This document shows positions 54,611 to 63,052 of a stretch of DNA of 64,000 nt, in pieces (position 1 is the first letter of the stretch; every line of letters begins with the position of its first letter). A model generated the notes under the pieces. That model did not search any database, was not told the origin of the DNA, and saw only the letters and a list, made by a program, of their open reading frames with translations. The stretch comes from an uncultured Aquimarina sp. Lineage in GTDB: Bacteria > Bacteroidota > Bacteroidia > Flavobacteriales > Flavobacteriaceae. The translations under genes were made by a program, and so were the position numbers. The stretch is from assembly GCA_947496705.1 (NCBI GenBank), contig CANMDW010000007.1, positions 62,001 through 126,000 of the forward strand, read 5' to 3'.

Positions 54611-54774
54611 TATATCTTATGATTACTTCTATAAGGTTTTTGATTTAAAGCGGCAAAGATAGTGATTACAATAGGACTTATAAAAGTTTGACTTCAGCAT
54701 TTACTGTATATTATTATGGTTATTACTGCTGAAAAAATTATTTTTGCGGTCATAGACCATTTCATGATCTCAAA

Positions 54775-55932
54775 ATGACGAATTATTTCTCTTCAAATTT
54801 TAAACTTGGCATCCTTGGTGGTGGCCAATTAGGTAAGATGATGTTGTATGACACCAGAAAATATGACATCCAGACCTATGTTCTTGATCCTAGCCCCGAT
54901 GCTCCATGCAAAATAGCCTGTGATCATTTTCAGCAAGGTAACTTGATGGATTATGATACTGTTTATAATTTTGGAAAAAAGGTAGATGTACTTACCTTCG
55001 AGATAGAAACAGTAAATGTAAAGGCTTTGGCACAGCTTGAAAAGGAAGGAAAAAAAGTATATCCAGGTTCCAAAACCTTAGAAAAGATACAGAACAAAGG
55101 AAAACAAAAGCTTTTCTATGTAGAAAATAAAATTCCAACCGCCAAATTTGTAAGGTTCTCAAACAAGACACATCTCACCGAAGGTATTACCAGTAATAAA
55201 ATCAAACTCCCTTTTGTGTGGAAAAGTACTCAGGGGGGATATGATGGTAAAGGCGTATCGGTAATAAAATCTGGAGGTGATCTGGCAAAACTACCAGATG
55301 TAGAGTGTATTGCCGAAGAAATGATCGATTTCAAAAATGAATTGGCCGTAATTGTTGTTCGCAACCCTAGCGGAGAAATTAAAACATATCCTGTGGTAGA
55401 AATGGAGTTTCATCCTGAAGCAAACCAGGTAGAATATGTGATATGTCCTGCCAGGATTAATGATAAAGTGGCTTTGAAAGCGATGAAACTTGCACAAAAG
55501 GTATCCAAGGCTTTTGAACATGTTGGGATATTGGCTATAGAGATGTTTCAGACACGGGACGATAAAATTCTTGTAAATGAGGTTGCCCCCAGACCACACA
55601 ATAGTGGTCATTATAGTATCGAAGCAAGTTATACCAATCAATTTGAGCAACATATAAGAGCTATCCTTGATCTACCACTGGGAGCTACAGAGAGTAAATT
55701 AAGTGGGATTATGGTAAACCTGGTTGGCGCAGAAGGACATACAGGCGATGTAGTATACAAAAACATCGAAAAAATCATGAAAATGAAAGGTGTTACCCCT
55801 CATATTTATGGAAAAAAACAAACACGGCCATTCAGAAAGATGGGGCATGTAACGATCATTCATGAAAGTATTGCCGAAGCAAGAAAAATTGCCGAGAAAG
55901 TAAAAAACACAATAGAAGTAATAAGTGGATAG
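54775..55932 (+). CDS. purK: 5-(carboxyamino)imidazole ribonucleotide synthase
   Basis: ATP- and bicarbonate-dependent step of purine synthesis. It has 385 residues, an ATP-grasp enzyme: LGILGGGQLGKMMLYDTRKY at the N-terminus, FVWKSTQGGYDGKGVSVI, the ATP-binding region VECIAEEMIDFKNELAVIVV and the metal-binding NEVAPRPHNSGHYSIEAS. It diverges from hpt-adk across 164 bases; a TATTTTTG box (about 54736-54743) fits its promoter. purE follows after 84 bases. Confidence 0.97.
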   Translation: MTNYFSSNFKLGILGGGQLGKMMLYDTRKYDIQTYVLDPSPDAPCKIACDHFQQGNLMDYDTVYNFGKKVDVLTFEIETVNVKALAQLEKEGKKVYPGSKTLEKIQNKGKQKLFYVENKIPTAKFVRFSNKTHLTEGITSNKIKLPFVWKSTQGGYDGKGVSVIKSGGDLAKLPDVECIAEEMIDFKNELAVIVVRNPSGEIKTYPVVEMEFHPEANQVEYVICPARINDKVALKAMKLAQKVSKAFEHVGILAIEMFQTRDDKILVNEVAPRPHNSGHYSIEASYTNQFEQHIRAILDLPLGATESKLSGIMVNLVGAEGHTGDVVYKNIEKIMKMKGVTPHIYGKKQTRPFRKMGHVTIIHESIAEARKIAEKVKNTIEVISG

Positions 55933-56016
55933 AGGTTTGAGGAATTTATTTCTTTTAACTTACCTATTTAGGTACTACTAATAATTTTTATTAAATAAAT
56001 AATAACAAATAACGTC

Positions 56017-56502
56017 ATGAGCAAAGTGGGAATAATTATGGGCAGCACCAGTGATATGCCTGTCATGGAAAAAGCTATCGAAATATTACAAGGTTTTGAT
56101 ATTGAGGTTGAAGTTGATATTGTTTCGGCTCATCGCACTCCCGAAAAGTTGTTTGATTATGGCAAAAATGCCCATACCCGAGGAATAAGCGTCATTATTG
56201 CCGGTGCCGGTGGGGCTGCTCATCTTCCTGGTATGATTGCCTCATTATCTCCGCTGCCAGTAATAGGTGTTCCTGTTAAATCACGTAATTCTATAGACGG
56301 TTGGGACTCAATTCTTTCTATTCTACAAATGCCTGGTGGTGTTCCGGTCGCAACTGTAGCTCTCGATGGAGCGTTAAATGCCGGTATTCTGGCTGCACAA
56401 ATTATAGGTAGCAGTGACACATGTGTTTTGGATAAAATAATAGTGTATAAAGAAGGATTGAAACAAAAGGTAATTGAAGGAGCAAAACAGATAAAAAAAT
56501 AG
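56017..56502 (+). CDS. purE: 5-(carboxyamino)imidazole ribonucleotide mutase
   Basis: Converts N5-CAIR to CAIR, the step after PurK. It has 161 residues (class I PurE): VGIIMGSTSDMPVMEKAIEI, VDIVSAHRTPEKLFDYGK with the SAHRTP signature, IIAGAGGAAHLPGMIASLSP and PVKSRNSIDGWDSILSILQM. Operon with purK. Downstream lie the candidate small RNAs on the opposite strand. Confidence 0.98.
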   Translation: MSKVGIIMGSTSDMPVMEKAIEILQGFDIEVEVDIVSAHRTPEKLFDYGKNAHTRGISVIIAGAGGAAHLPGMIASLSPLPVIGVPVKSRNSIDGWDSILSILQMPGGVPVATVALDGALNAGILAAQIIGSSDTCVLDKIIVYKEGLKQKVIEGAKQIKK

Positions 56503-56516
56503 CTTTTTTATCGAAT

Positions 56517-56643
56517 AAAAAAAGAGCCGCTTCTCAGCGGCTCTTCTGAATATCAGGTCTTACAAAAGAATATAACAATATTTATTAACCAACTTAAATA
56601 TATTACACAAAAAATTCATTGTAAGACCATTACTCTTAAAACC
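56517..56643 (-). ncRNA. candidate small RNA 1, 6S-like architecture
   Basis: On the minus strand a consensus promoter (TTG 56678-56676, 19-base spacer, TACCTTTG 56656-56649) leads into about 127 nt without a reading frame. A perfect 10-bp closing stem (56628-56619 with 56565-56556, GGTCTTACAA on the plus strand side) encloses an asymmetric open region of about 14 and 11 nt, and then an inner AU-rich stem-loop. A 9-bp terminator hairpin (AAGAGCCGC / GCGGCTCTT) with a T run follows. The rod-with-central-bubble shape is that of 6S RNA; this assignment is an inference. Confidence 0.65.
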
Positions 56644-56648
56644 TATAG

Positions 56649-56678
56649 CAAAGGTAAAACCTTACTTCGATTACACAA
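56649..56678 (-). promoter_or_regulatory. promoter of candidate small RNA 1
   Basis: TTG-N19-TACCTTTG on the minus strand, identical in boxes and spacing to the ribosomal superoperon promoter at 22214-22243. Confidence 0.75.
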
Positions 56679-56830
56679 TAGAAGTAGCAAAAACTTATTA
56701 ACAATTTTCGATAGAATACGTAATTTTTCGATAAAATGCATCGCTATAAATTTTTTAACTGTTTTTTTGGTCGAAAAAGCACCCAGAAAATCAATTTATA
56801 TATAAAAAACATGTTTTTAAATCAAAAAAT

Positions 56831-57005
56831 GAAAAATAAAAGAGCTGCATTATATACAGCTCTTTTGATATATTTGGTCTTTACATAAAAATAATTATTA
56901 ATATTCATACCCAAATAAAAATAATATTTCATTTTAATACTTGACCGTATTAATAAACCAGATCAAATCTATCACTGTAAAGATTAGTTATTCTAAAAAC
57001 CGATA
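56831..57005 (-). ncRNA. candidate small RNA 2, diverged tandem homologue of RNA 1
   Basis: Same layout on the minus strand as RNA 1. A box TACGATTTG (57019-57011, one base longer between TA and TTTG) is followed by GGTTTTTAGA (RNA 1: GGTTTTAAGA), then a closing stem TCTTTACA / TGTAAAGA (arms 56983-56976 and 56885-56878), internal AU-rich hairpins and a 10-bp terminator hairpin AAAAGAGCTG / CAGCTCTTTT. The 3' part GTAAAGACC...AAAAGAGC aligns with GTAAGACC...AGAAGAGC of RNA 1. No upstream TTG is found, so expression may be weaker or differently controlled. Confidence 0.5.
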
Positions 57006-57095
57006 GAGACCAAATCGTATTTTTCGATAAAAGGACATTTTTTTCGATATAATGACAAACATCACTAACAAAAAACAGAAAATATCATTATAACA

Positions 57096-59117
57096 ATGAA
57101 TAATCCATTATTACAATCATTTGATGCTGTACCGTTTTCAAAAATAGAATCAGCACATTTTCTACCAGCTATAAAAAATGGTATTTCTGCCGCAAAGGAA
57201 CAGGTTAATGCTATTGTTTCTAATCCAGAAAGCCCTACGTTTACTAATACAATAGAAGCTTTAGATTATTGTGGTGAATTATTAGACCGGGTAACCAGTG
57301 TATTTTTTAACTTAAATAGCGCAGAAACCAATGAGGAAATTCAAAAAATAGCACAAGAGGCCTCCCCATTGCTTTCAGAATTTAGCAATGACATTGCACT
57401 TAATCTGGACTTGTTTAAAAAAATAGAGGCTGTATACCATCAAAGAGAAGAACTAGATCTCCATCCAGAACAATCTACACTTCTTAAAAAAAGATACAAA
57501 TCATTCTCGCGTAACGGAGCCAATCTTCCTGAAGATAAAAAAGAAAAGCTAAGAGCGATCGACAAAGAACTTTCTACCTTAGGGCTTATGTTTGGCGAAA
57601 ATGTGCTGGCAGAGACCAACAAGTTTGAAATGTTACTCACTGATGTATCCGATTTAGCCGGCCTTCCTGAAGGAGCAAAAGAAGCTGCCAAAGCTATGGC
57701 AAAGGCCAAAAGCAAAGAAGGCTGGTTGATCACACTCGATTATCCCAGCTATATTCCTTTTATGACGTATGCCGATAACCGGGAATTACGTAAAAAATTG
57801 GCACTCGCCTTTGGCTCTAAAGGTTTTCATAGTGACGATCTTGATAATCAGGACATTGTTTTAAAGATTGCGAATCTAAGATATCAACGTGCATTACTTT
57901 TGGGGTATGCATCGCATGCAGATTATGTGCTGGAAGAGAGAATGGCTGAAACTCCTGAAAAAGTGTTTTCATTTCTGAATGAGATCCTGGAAAAAGCAAA
58001 ACCCGCTGCAGAAAGAGAATTTAAGCAATTAGAAGCTTTTGCCAAAGAATTAGACGGAATTGATGAGCTTCAAAAATGGGACGGTGCCTACTATTCAGAA
58101 AAACTAAAACAAAAACTTTTTGATCTGGATGATGAAAAACTGAAACCTTATTTCAAATTAGAAAATGTTATTGATGGTGTTTTTACAGTGGCTTCAAAAC
58201 TATTCGGCCTTCAATTTAAAGAAACAAACGAAGTAGATACTTATCACGAAGAAGTAAAAACCTATAATGTAACTGATCCCGATGGTAATTTTATCGCCTT
58301 GTTCTATGCAGATTTTCATCCCAGACCTGGTAAACGTAATGGAGCCTGGATGACTTCATATAAATCTCAAATGAAAAAAGAAGGCAAAAATATAAGGCCT
58401 CATGTTTCTATCGTGTGTAATTTTACAAAACCAACACCCAGTAAACCTTCTTTATTGACATTTAATGAGGTTACCACCTTGTTTCATGAGTTTGGTCATG
58501 CACTGCATGGTATGTTGGCCGATACTACCTACCCGGGCCTGTCTGGCACCAGCGTGTATTGGGATTTTGTAGAATTGCCAAGCCAGGTACTAGAAAACTG
58601 GTGCTATGAAAAAGAAGCGCTGGAGCTATTTGCCAGGCATTATGAAACCGGGGAGGTAATTCCTATGGAATTAGTAACAAAGATCAAAGAGTCTGCTACG
58701 TTTATGGAAGGTATGGCAACACTGCGCCAATTGAGTTTTGGTTTACTGGATATGTCATGGCATGCAAAAGACCCTGGCAATATCAAAAATGTAAAAGAGC
58801 ACGAAAAAGAAACCTTTGCTGCTACTTCTTTGTATCCTAATGTAGAAGAGAACTGTATGAGTACATCCTTTTCACATATTTTTCAGGGAGGGTACTCGGC
58901 TGGATATTACTCCTATAAATGGGCAGAAGTTTTGGACGCCGATGCTTTTGAGTATTTTAAAGAAAATGGAATTTTTAATACAACAGTCGCATCAAAATTC
59001 AAAGAAAATGTATTGTCAAAAGGAGGTACCGAAAACCCGATGACATTGTATAAACGTTTCAGGGGCCAGGAACCTAAACCCGAAGCTTTGTTGAAACGTG
59101 CCGGATTGATAAAGTAA
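57096..59117 (+). CDS. M3-family zinc oligopeptidase (Dcp/OpdA-like)
   Basis: Zinc metallopeptidase that degrades short peptides; without a signal peptide, so probably cytoplasmic. It has 673 residues. The N-terminal helical part starts MNNPLLQSFDAVPFSKIESA. The catalytic motif LFHEFGHALHGMLADTTYPG has His 464, Glu 465 and His 468, with Glu 493 in WDFVELPSQVLENW as third ligand. The Tyr/His-rich loop GGYSAGYYSYKWAEVLDAD is typical of dipeptidyl carboxypeptidase. Whether it is Dcp or oligopeptidase A cannot be settled here. It diverges from the small-RNA block. Confidence 0.94.
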   Translation: MNNPLLQSFDAVPFSKIESAHFLPAIKNGISAAKEQVNAIVSNPESPTFTNTIEALDYCGELLDRVTSVFFNLNSAETNEEIQKIAQEASPLLSEFSNDIALNLDLFKKIEAVYHQREELDLHPEQSTLLKKRYKSFSRNGANLPEDKKEKLRAIDKELSTLGLMFGENVLAETNKFEMLLTDVSDLAGLPEGAKEAAKAMAKAKSKEGWLITLDYPSYIPFMTYADNRELRKKLALAFGSKGFHSDDLDNQDIVLKIANLRYQRALLLGYASHADYVLEERMAETPEKVFSFLNEILEKAKPAAEREFKQLEAFAKELDGIDELQKWDGAYYSEKLKQKLFDLDDEKLKPYFKLENVIDGVFTVASKLFGLQFKETNEVDTYHEEVKTYNVTDPDGNFIALFYADFHPRPGKRNGAWMTSYKSQMKKEGKNIRPHVSIVCNFTKPTPSKPSLLTFNEVTTLFHEFGHALHGMLADTTYPGLSGTSVYWDFVELPSQVLENWCYEKEALELFARHYETGEVIPMELVTKIKESATFMEGMATLRQLSFGLLDMSWHAKDPGNIKNVKEHEKETFAATSLYPNVEENCMSTSFSHIFQGGYSAGYYSYKWAEVLDADAFEYFKENGIFNTTVASKFKENVLSKGGTENPMTLYKRFRGQEPKPEALLKRAGLIK

Positions 59118-59137
59118 TCAATCTTTAAAAAACAACC

Positions 59138-59194
59138 CTGTCGCTTCGAGCGTAGTTGAAATGTATTATCCCTTGACTACGCCCGATATGACAG
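59138..59194. repeat. dispersed flavobacterial hairpin repeat
   Basis: Imperfect long hairpin with arms containing CTGTC...GCGTAGT and ACTACGC...GACAG, the decayed form of the common intergenic repeat in this family. It lies 20 bases after the oligopeptidase stop codon and may act as its terminator. Confidence 0.65.
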
Positions 59195-59405
59195 TTTATG
59201 AAGTTTTTATACTAATCTGTTGTACATTTTAGACACTGTTTTCTTCAATTTTTTCTCCTGGAAAGGTGAATTGAAGAAATCCCCATCTCCTCTCTGTCTG
59301 CCTGTCTAGCGAACGACAACCTGTCTGGCCGGTCACAGGGTAGATCCGGCAAGCGGGCTTTAGGATAAGAGGTAAAAGATTGAATTATACATCTCATTTC
59401 TAAAT

Positions 59406-59557
59406 AGTGTCTGGTCGGAAATACATCCCTATTAAATTTGTTTCTTTTTGCGCTATTTTTATTTATTTTTTATCGCCTGATGCTAAGGCATCTGCGTCAA
59501 AAAAGAAAATCAAAAATAATTCAAATTATAAAAACCGTCTATTTCCGACCAGACACT
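59406..59557. mobile_element. 152-bp inverted-repeat element with AAAT target repeats
   Basis: Perfect arms AGTGTCTGGTCGGAAATA and its complement bound 152 bp, flanked on both sides by AAAT (59402-59405 and 59558-59561), consistent with a 4-bp target duplication. The interior is AT-rich with one small hairpin GATGC-TAAG-GCATC and no reading frame. A solo right arm with one mismatch is at 22628-22647. This is the signature of a non-autonomous transposable element. Confidence 0.8.
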
Positions 59558-59576
59558 AAATACGCAATGAGTTATA

Positions 59577-61739
59577 TTATTTCTTAATCATCTGCTTGGT
59601 GTAGCTTTTTGATCCCTGAAGCAAGGTGAAAAAGTAAGTTCCCGTAGCAAATTTTGAAGTGGATATTCGGGTTACTTTACCCTTTAACTTCATCTCTTGT
59701 AGTATATTCCCTTTTATATCGATAATTAGAATATTACTTCCTTTCCAAAGGTCATTATTAACTGCCAGGTTTATATATTCGCCATTAACAGGATTAGGGT
59801 ATAATTGAAGCAGGTGATCATCGACCAGTTTCTGAGTTGTAAAACTTCTTACTTTAGCTCCACAAGGCCCGATGAGATTCCAGCCACTATTGGTCCTTTC
59901 ATACAAATTGCCTTGATAAGTCACCTGATCACCCGGTTGATAATTTACCGAAGAGCTATATGCAGCCACTCCTTCACAAATATCAGTACTTCCTCCCGAC
60001 CCTTCAGATACTTTTACATCATCGATAGCAATATCTCCTTGCCAGCTGTTTCCGGTTACGGCATTAAGTCGTAATTGCACACTAGCTCCCACATAGGATG
60101 CAAGATCTATATTTGCGGTGTTCCAGCTGCTCCCTTGTGTCCCGGTTCTGTTGAAAATACCCGTCCATGAAACCCCATTATCTATACTGGCATCCACAGA
60201 TAGAGTTCCCACAGCATTACCAAGCATATGATACTTAAAGCTGAAAACGGCCTCAGATAATCCACTAAGGTCAAAACAGGGAGAATTAAGTATCGCTCTT
60301 TTAGCAGGAAATCCTGTTCCATTCCCAGAAGCTTCCACATAGATATATGATGAGCCTTCAACAGCACTAGCAGGTCCTGTACCGTTGGATGGAGTACCAT
60401 TTGAATCAATGATCCAGTTTACATCATCGCCGGTTACCTGTATCCAACTTCCAACAGAACCCTCAAACCCTTGTTGATAAGGAAATGAAGTAGTCGTTGA
60501 TGTACATCCATCTCCGCCTCCCGGTCCCGAAGTAATTCCATTCGAAATTTCGATTAAATATTCTAGCGCCAATTTTGCAAACTTAGCCGCATGAGTGGCG
60601 TTGGGTGTAGGAGATCTATCAAAAGTATCCCTTGTAGTATGGATATTAGGGTTACTCTGCGAAAAAGCGGCTTCAAAAGGAAAAGTCACATCATATCCCT
60701 GTTGTGCCCAGCTATAATGATCAGAACACCCATAATTACATTGCGAAGTGCCATAGGTAATCTTATGCGTTCCTGTAGCATTGTAATAGTTCATTAATTC
60801 TATCAAGAAATTATTTAAGGTATCGTCATTATATGAATCTGTTGAAATGTAAACATCGTTGGTAGAACCTTTATAATTTGTCATATCCAACTGCATATAA
60901 CTTACCACATTTACATTGCGGTTTTTATAATCTTCTGCAATTTCTTTGGAACCTCTAAGCCCAACTTCTTCTGCTGCAAAAGCCATAAATTCTACTGTTC
61001 TTTTAGGTCTAAAATCCATAGCGAACAACACCCTGGCGGCTTCGGTTATCGTCGCAATTCCTGAAGCATTATCATCGGCTCCAGGAGCATTAGTGCTATT
61101 ATTTCCCCTTGCAGTCGAATCAATATGTCCTCCTATGATAACAAATTCATCGGGTTCTTCGGTTCCTGTAATGGTCATAATTACAGATGGCATCGCTGTA
61201 CTGGTGTGATTTACAATTCTTACAGATACATCGCTGCGACCCGCAGCAAGGCCTTCCCATTTTGTTTTTAGATCCAAAACCGCCTGTCTTGCGCTATTGG
61301 TGGTATGATATCGAGTTCCATAACCCTCTAATTCCTGGATTTGATTAGCGATATTCAGGTTGTTTACCAGGTCAAGACTTTGGGTTACCAATGCCTCCTG
61401 GGTAATAGAAAAGCTAGCTCTTTGTGCCTTGGTAGATTTTTGACCCACATTTTGAATCGAGGATAATGCATTCTTTTCAGAAGTTTCATAAATAAATCCT
61501 GGTCCATGCACCAGTACTTTATGATGTAGTTCTTCAGCCGCATTTTGACTAAGCATCACCGCACTATATCCATTATTAGAACTAATGATCTTAATGTCTT
61601 CGGGGTGGTTGATCTTAAGCCCCTGGGCATCTTTGGTTTGCATAGTAGCAAAAAACATGCTGTTCTGCTCTTGTGCATAGCTATAGGTAAAGAATAAACA
61701 TAGCCATACTACTGAAATAATTAAGTTTAATTTTTTCAT
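59577..61739 (-). CDS. secreted M28 aminopeptidase with type IX sorting domain
   Basis: Extracellular zinc aminopeptidase. It has 720 residues: signal peptide about 1-22, propeptide-like region to about 125, M28 catalytic domain about 135-400 with His 205 (IIGGHIDST), Asp 222 (GADDNASG), Glu 257-258 (AFAAEEVGLRGS), Asp 285 (MQLDMTNY) and His 367 (NPNIHTTRDTFD). A MAM-like jelly-roll follows at about 418-590 (ending GDIAIDDVKV), then a chitin-binding-like module about 598-632 (YQPGDQVTYQGNLYE) and a type IX C-terminal domain (LYPNPVNGEYINLAV, ending YTKQMIKK). It is transcribed alone. Confidence 0.93.
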   Translation of the reverse strand: MKKLNLIISVVWLCLFFTYSYAQEQNSMFFATMQTKDAQGLKINHPEDIKIISSNNGYSAVMLSQNAAEELHHKVLVHGPGFIYETSEKNALSSIQNVGQKSTKAQRASFSITQEALVTQSLDLVNNLNIANQIQELEGYGTRYHTTNSARQAVLDLKTKWEGLAAGRSDVSVRIVNHTSTAMPSVIMTITGTEEPDEFVIIGGHIDSTARGNNSTNAPGADDNASGIATITEAARVLFAMDFRPKRTVEFMAFAAEEVGLRGSKEIAEDYKNRNVNVVSYMQLDMTNYKGSTNDVYISTDSYNDDTLNNFLIELMNYYNATGTHKITYGTSQCNYGCSDHYSWAQQGYDVTFPFEAAFSQSNPNIHTTRDTFDRSPTPNATHAAKFAKLALEYLIEISNGITSGPGGGDGCTSTTTSFPYQQGFEGSVGSWIQVTGDDVNWIIDSNGTPSNGTGPASAVEGSSYIYVEASGNGTGFPAKRAILNSPCFDLSGLSEAVFSFKYHMLGNAVGTLSVDASIDNGVSWTGIFNRTGTQGSSWNTANIDLASYVGASVQLRLNAVTGNSWQGDIAIDDVKVSEGSGGSTDICEGVAAYSSSVNYQPGDQVTYQGNLYERTNSGWNLIGPCGAKVRSFTTQKLVDDHLLQLYPNPVNGEYINLAVNNDLWKGSNILIIDIKGNILQEMKLKGKVTRISTSKFATGTYFFTLLQGSKSYTKQMIKK

Positions 61740-61863
61740 TTTTATATGAGTTTGTGTTAGACATGTAACTTACACAAAATCATTTTTTAACAAAAATGGG
61801 TTCCCCACAAAATAATAACTGTATAAACCCATATTCCAGGTAAATTGGAAGGTATATAGCATT

Positions 61864-61908
61864 AAACTTTCAATATTTTTTGAAAGTTTAAAATTTTTCG
61901 TATATTTG
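61864..61908 (+). promoter_or_regulatory. operator-promoter of the GbsR-like regulator
   Basis: A perfect 10-bp inverted repeat AAACTTTCAA-N6-TTGAAAGTTT (61864-61889) overlaps the TTG box (61880-61882). After an 18-base spacer comes TATATTTG (61901-61908), 4 bases before the ATG at 61913. The repeat covers the upstream promoter box, as expected for self-repression. The mRNA would be leaderless or nearly so. Confidence 0.75.
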
Positions 61909-61912
61909 TTCT

Positions 61913-62416
61913 ATGGATTACAACGAAGCAAAAAACAAATTCATTTCTACCTGGGGGTCTTTAGGAACCCTTTGGGGAATCAATAAAGCAATGGCGCAGA
62001 TCCATGCGTTACTTTTGGTGTCACCAGACCCCCTTTCTATGGAAGACATTATGGAGCAATTGCAGATCTCAAGAGGAAACGCAAGTATGAATCTTCGCCA
62101 ATTGATGGACTGGGGCATTGTTTTTAAGGAAAATAAAATGGGGGAACGAAAAGAGTATTTTACCTCTGAAAAAGATGTACAGGAATTAGCCCGGCAAATA
62201 GCCAAAGAAAGAAGCAGACGAGAACTACAGCCAACCATTAAGATCCTAAAAGACGTATCAAACATCAAGGAAGATGGAACGGCCAAGACCAGAGAATTAA
62301 TCAAACAAACCAAGGCATTGCATGAGATGGCCGATACACTGGATATTATGATGAATAAAGTTATTGGCCAGGATCATAACTGGATTACAAAAGCTCTGGT
62401 GAAATTAATTAAATAG
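61913..62416 (+). CDS. GbsR/MarR-type transcriptional regulator
   Basis: 167 residues. Winged-helix domain with GTLWGINKAMAQIHALLLVS, LSMEDIMEQLQISRGNASMN as the recognition region and LRQLMDWGIVFKENKMGERK as the wing, followed by a helical C-terminal part (ELARQIAKERSRRELQPTIK). This fits the GbsR family known for osmotic or choline-responsive repressors; the ligand here is unknown. The palindrome at 61864-61889 suggests autoregulation, and a similar half-site lies before the next gene. Confidence 0.9.
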   Translation: MDYNEAKNKFISTWGSLGTLWGINKAMAQIHALLLVSPDPLSMEDIMEQLQISRGNASMNLRQLMDWGIVFKENKMGERKEYFTSEKDVQELARQIAKERSRRELQPTIKILKDVSNIKEDGTAKTRELIKQTKALHEMADTLDIMMNKVIGQDHNWITKALVKLIK

Positions 62417-62420
62417 AATC

Positions 62421-62592
62421 TGTATGTCCGCAATCACCCATATAAAGTATTTTCTTCTCCCTTTAGTCCCGATAGCTATCGGGAGGGGTCAAAAAGAAAA
62501 TACAGAAAATTCCATTATTTACCCTTAACCCTAAAGGGAATAACGGAATTTTCTATAATTTAAAAGATTACTTGAGTGATTGCGGACATACA
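62421..62592. mobile_element. 172-bp inverted-repeat element with nested hairpins
   Basis: Perfect outer arms TGTATGTCCGCAATCAC and complement (62421-62437, 62576-62592). Inside are two further stems: GTATTTTCTT / AAGAAAATAC (62447-62456, 62494-62503), enclosing CCCGATAGCTATCGGG, and GAAAATTCC / GGAATTTTC (62505-62513, 62545-62553). The whole can fold as a three-way junction. No coding capacity. Whether mobile or structural is open; only one copy is in the window. Confidence 0.7.
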
Positions 62593-62616
62593 TAAAATAG
62601 AATAACCGAAACGCAA

Positions 62617-62638
62617 AAAAAGGAGAGTTCTCCTTTTT
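62617..62638. terminator. intrinsic terminator
   Basis: A 10-bp stem AAAAAGGAGA / TCTCCTTTTT with a 2-base loop; on the plus strand it ends in a T run. It lies about 200 bases after the regulator gene, with the 172-bp element between. Confidence 0.7.
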
Positions 62639-62657
62639 ATTTTCAATTATGATTTCA

Positions 62658-62683
62658 ATTTTTTCTGAAACTTTAAAATACTT
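62658..62683 (+). promoter_or_regulatory. possible GbsR-type half-site before the membrane-protein genes
   Basis: CTGAAACTTTAAAATACTT resembles TTGAAAGTTTAAAATTTTT of the regulator's own operator (61880-61898) after a matching T run. It lies 20-45 bases before the GTG start of the next gene. No TAnnTTTG box is visible between them. Confidence 0.4.
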
Positions 62684-62702
62684 AAGACATTAAAACTCTA
62701 TT

Positions 62703-63047
62703 GTGAACCTAAACTTAATAGCATACAGCATCTATATATTCATAACCACTATCATTATCATAAGGGTGGGGTCTATTTGTTATCATAACGGAAATGTCTT
62801 TGTAGCCAATCTTATTCCTGATGATAAGGCTTTCTGTTTACAAATTAACAATATGCTCTTAACTGGTTATTATCTGCTAAATATCGGATATGCAGTAATT
62901 ACTTTATCAAACTGGTCAACAATCCATACGATGATTCAGATGATAGAGGCAATATCCAGTCATACGGCAACTATAATTTGTATCCTGGCCGGATTGCATT
63001 ACCTAAATCTATTTTGGATTACAAAATTTATTAAAAGCAAAACATAA
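62703..63047 (+). CDS. small membrane protein, paralogue of the 63256 gene
   Basis: 114 residues with a GTG start (62703), the only start in frame. Three hydrophobic segments: about 3-22, 53-70 and 90-108. It shares the pattern INNMLLTGYYLLNIGYAVITL with TNRLFEVGFYLLNIGWALLIL of the 63256 product, so the two are paralogues. Unknown function; no known domain recognised. It is probably controlled by the nearby GbsR-like regulator. Confidence 0.72.
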   Translation: MNLNLIAYSIYIFITTIIIIRVGSICYHNGNVFVANLIPDDKAFCLQINNMLLTGYYLLNIGYAVITLSNWSTIHTMIQMIEAISSHTATIICILAGLHYLNLFWITKFIKSKT

Positions 63048-63052
63048 ACATT

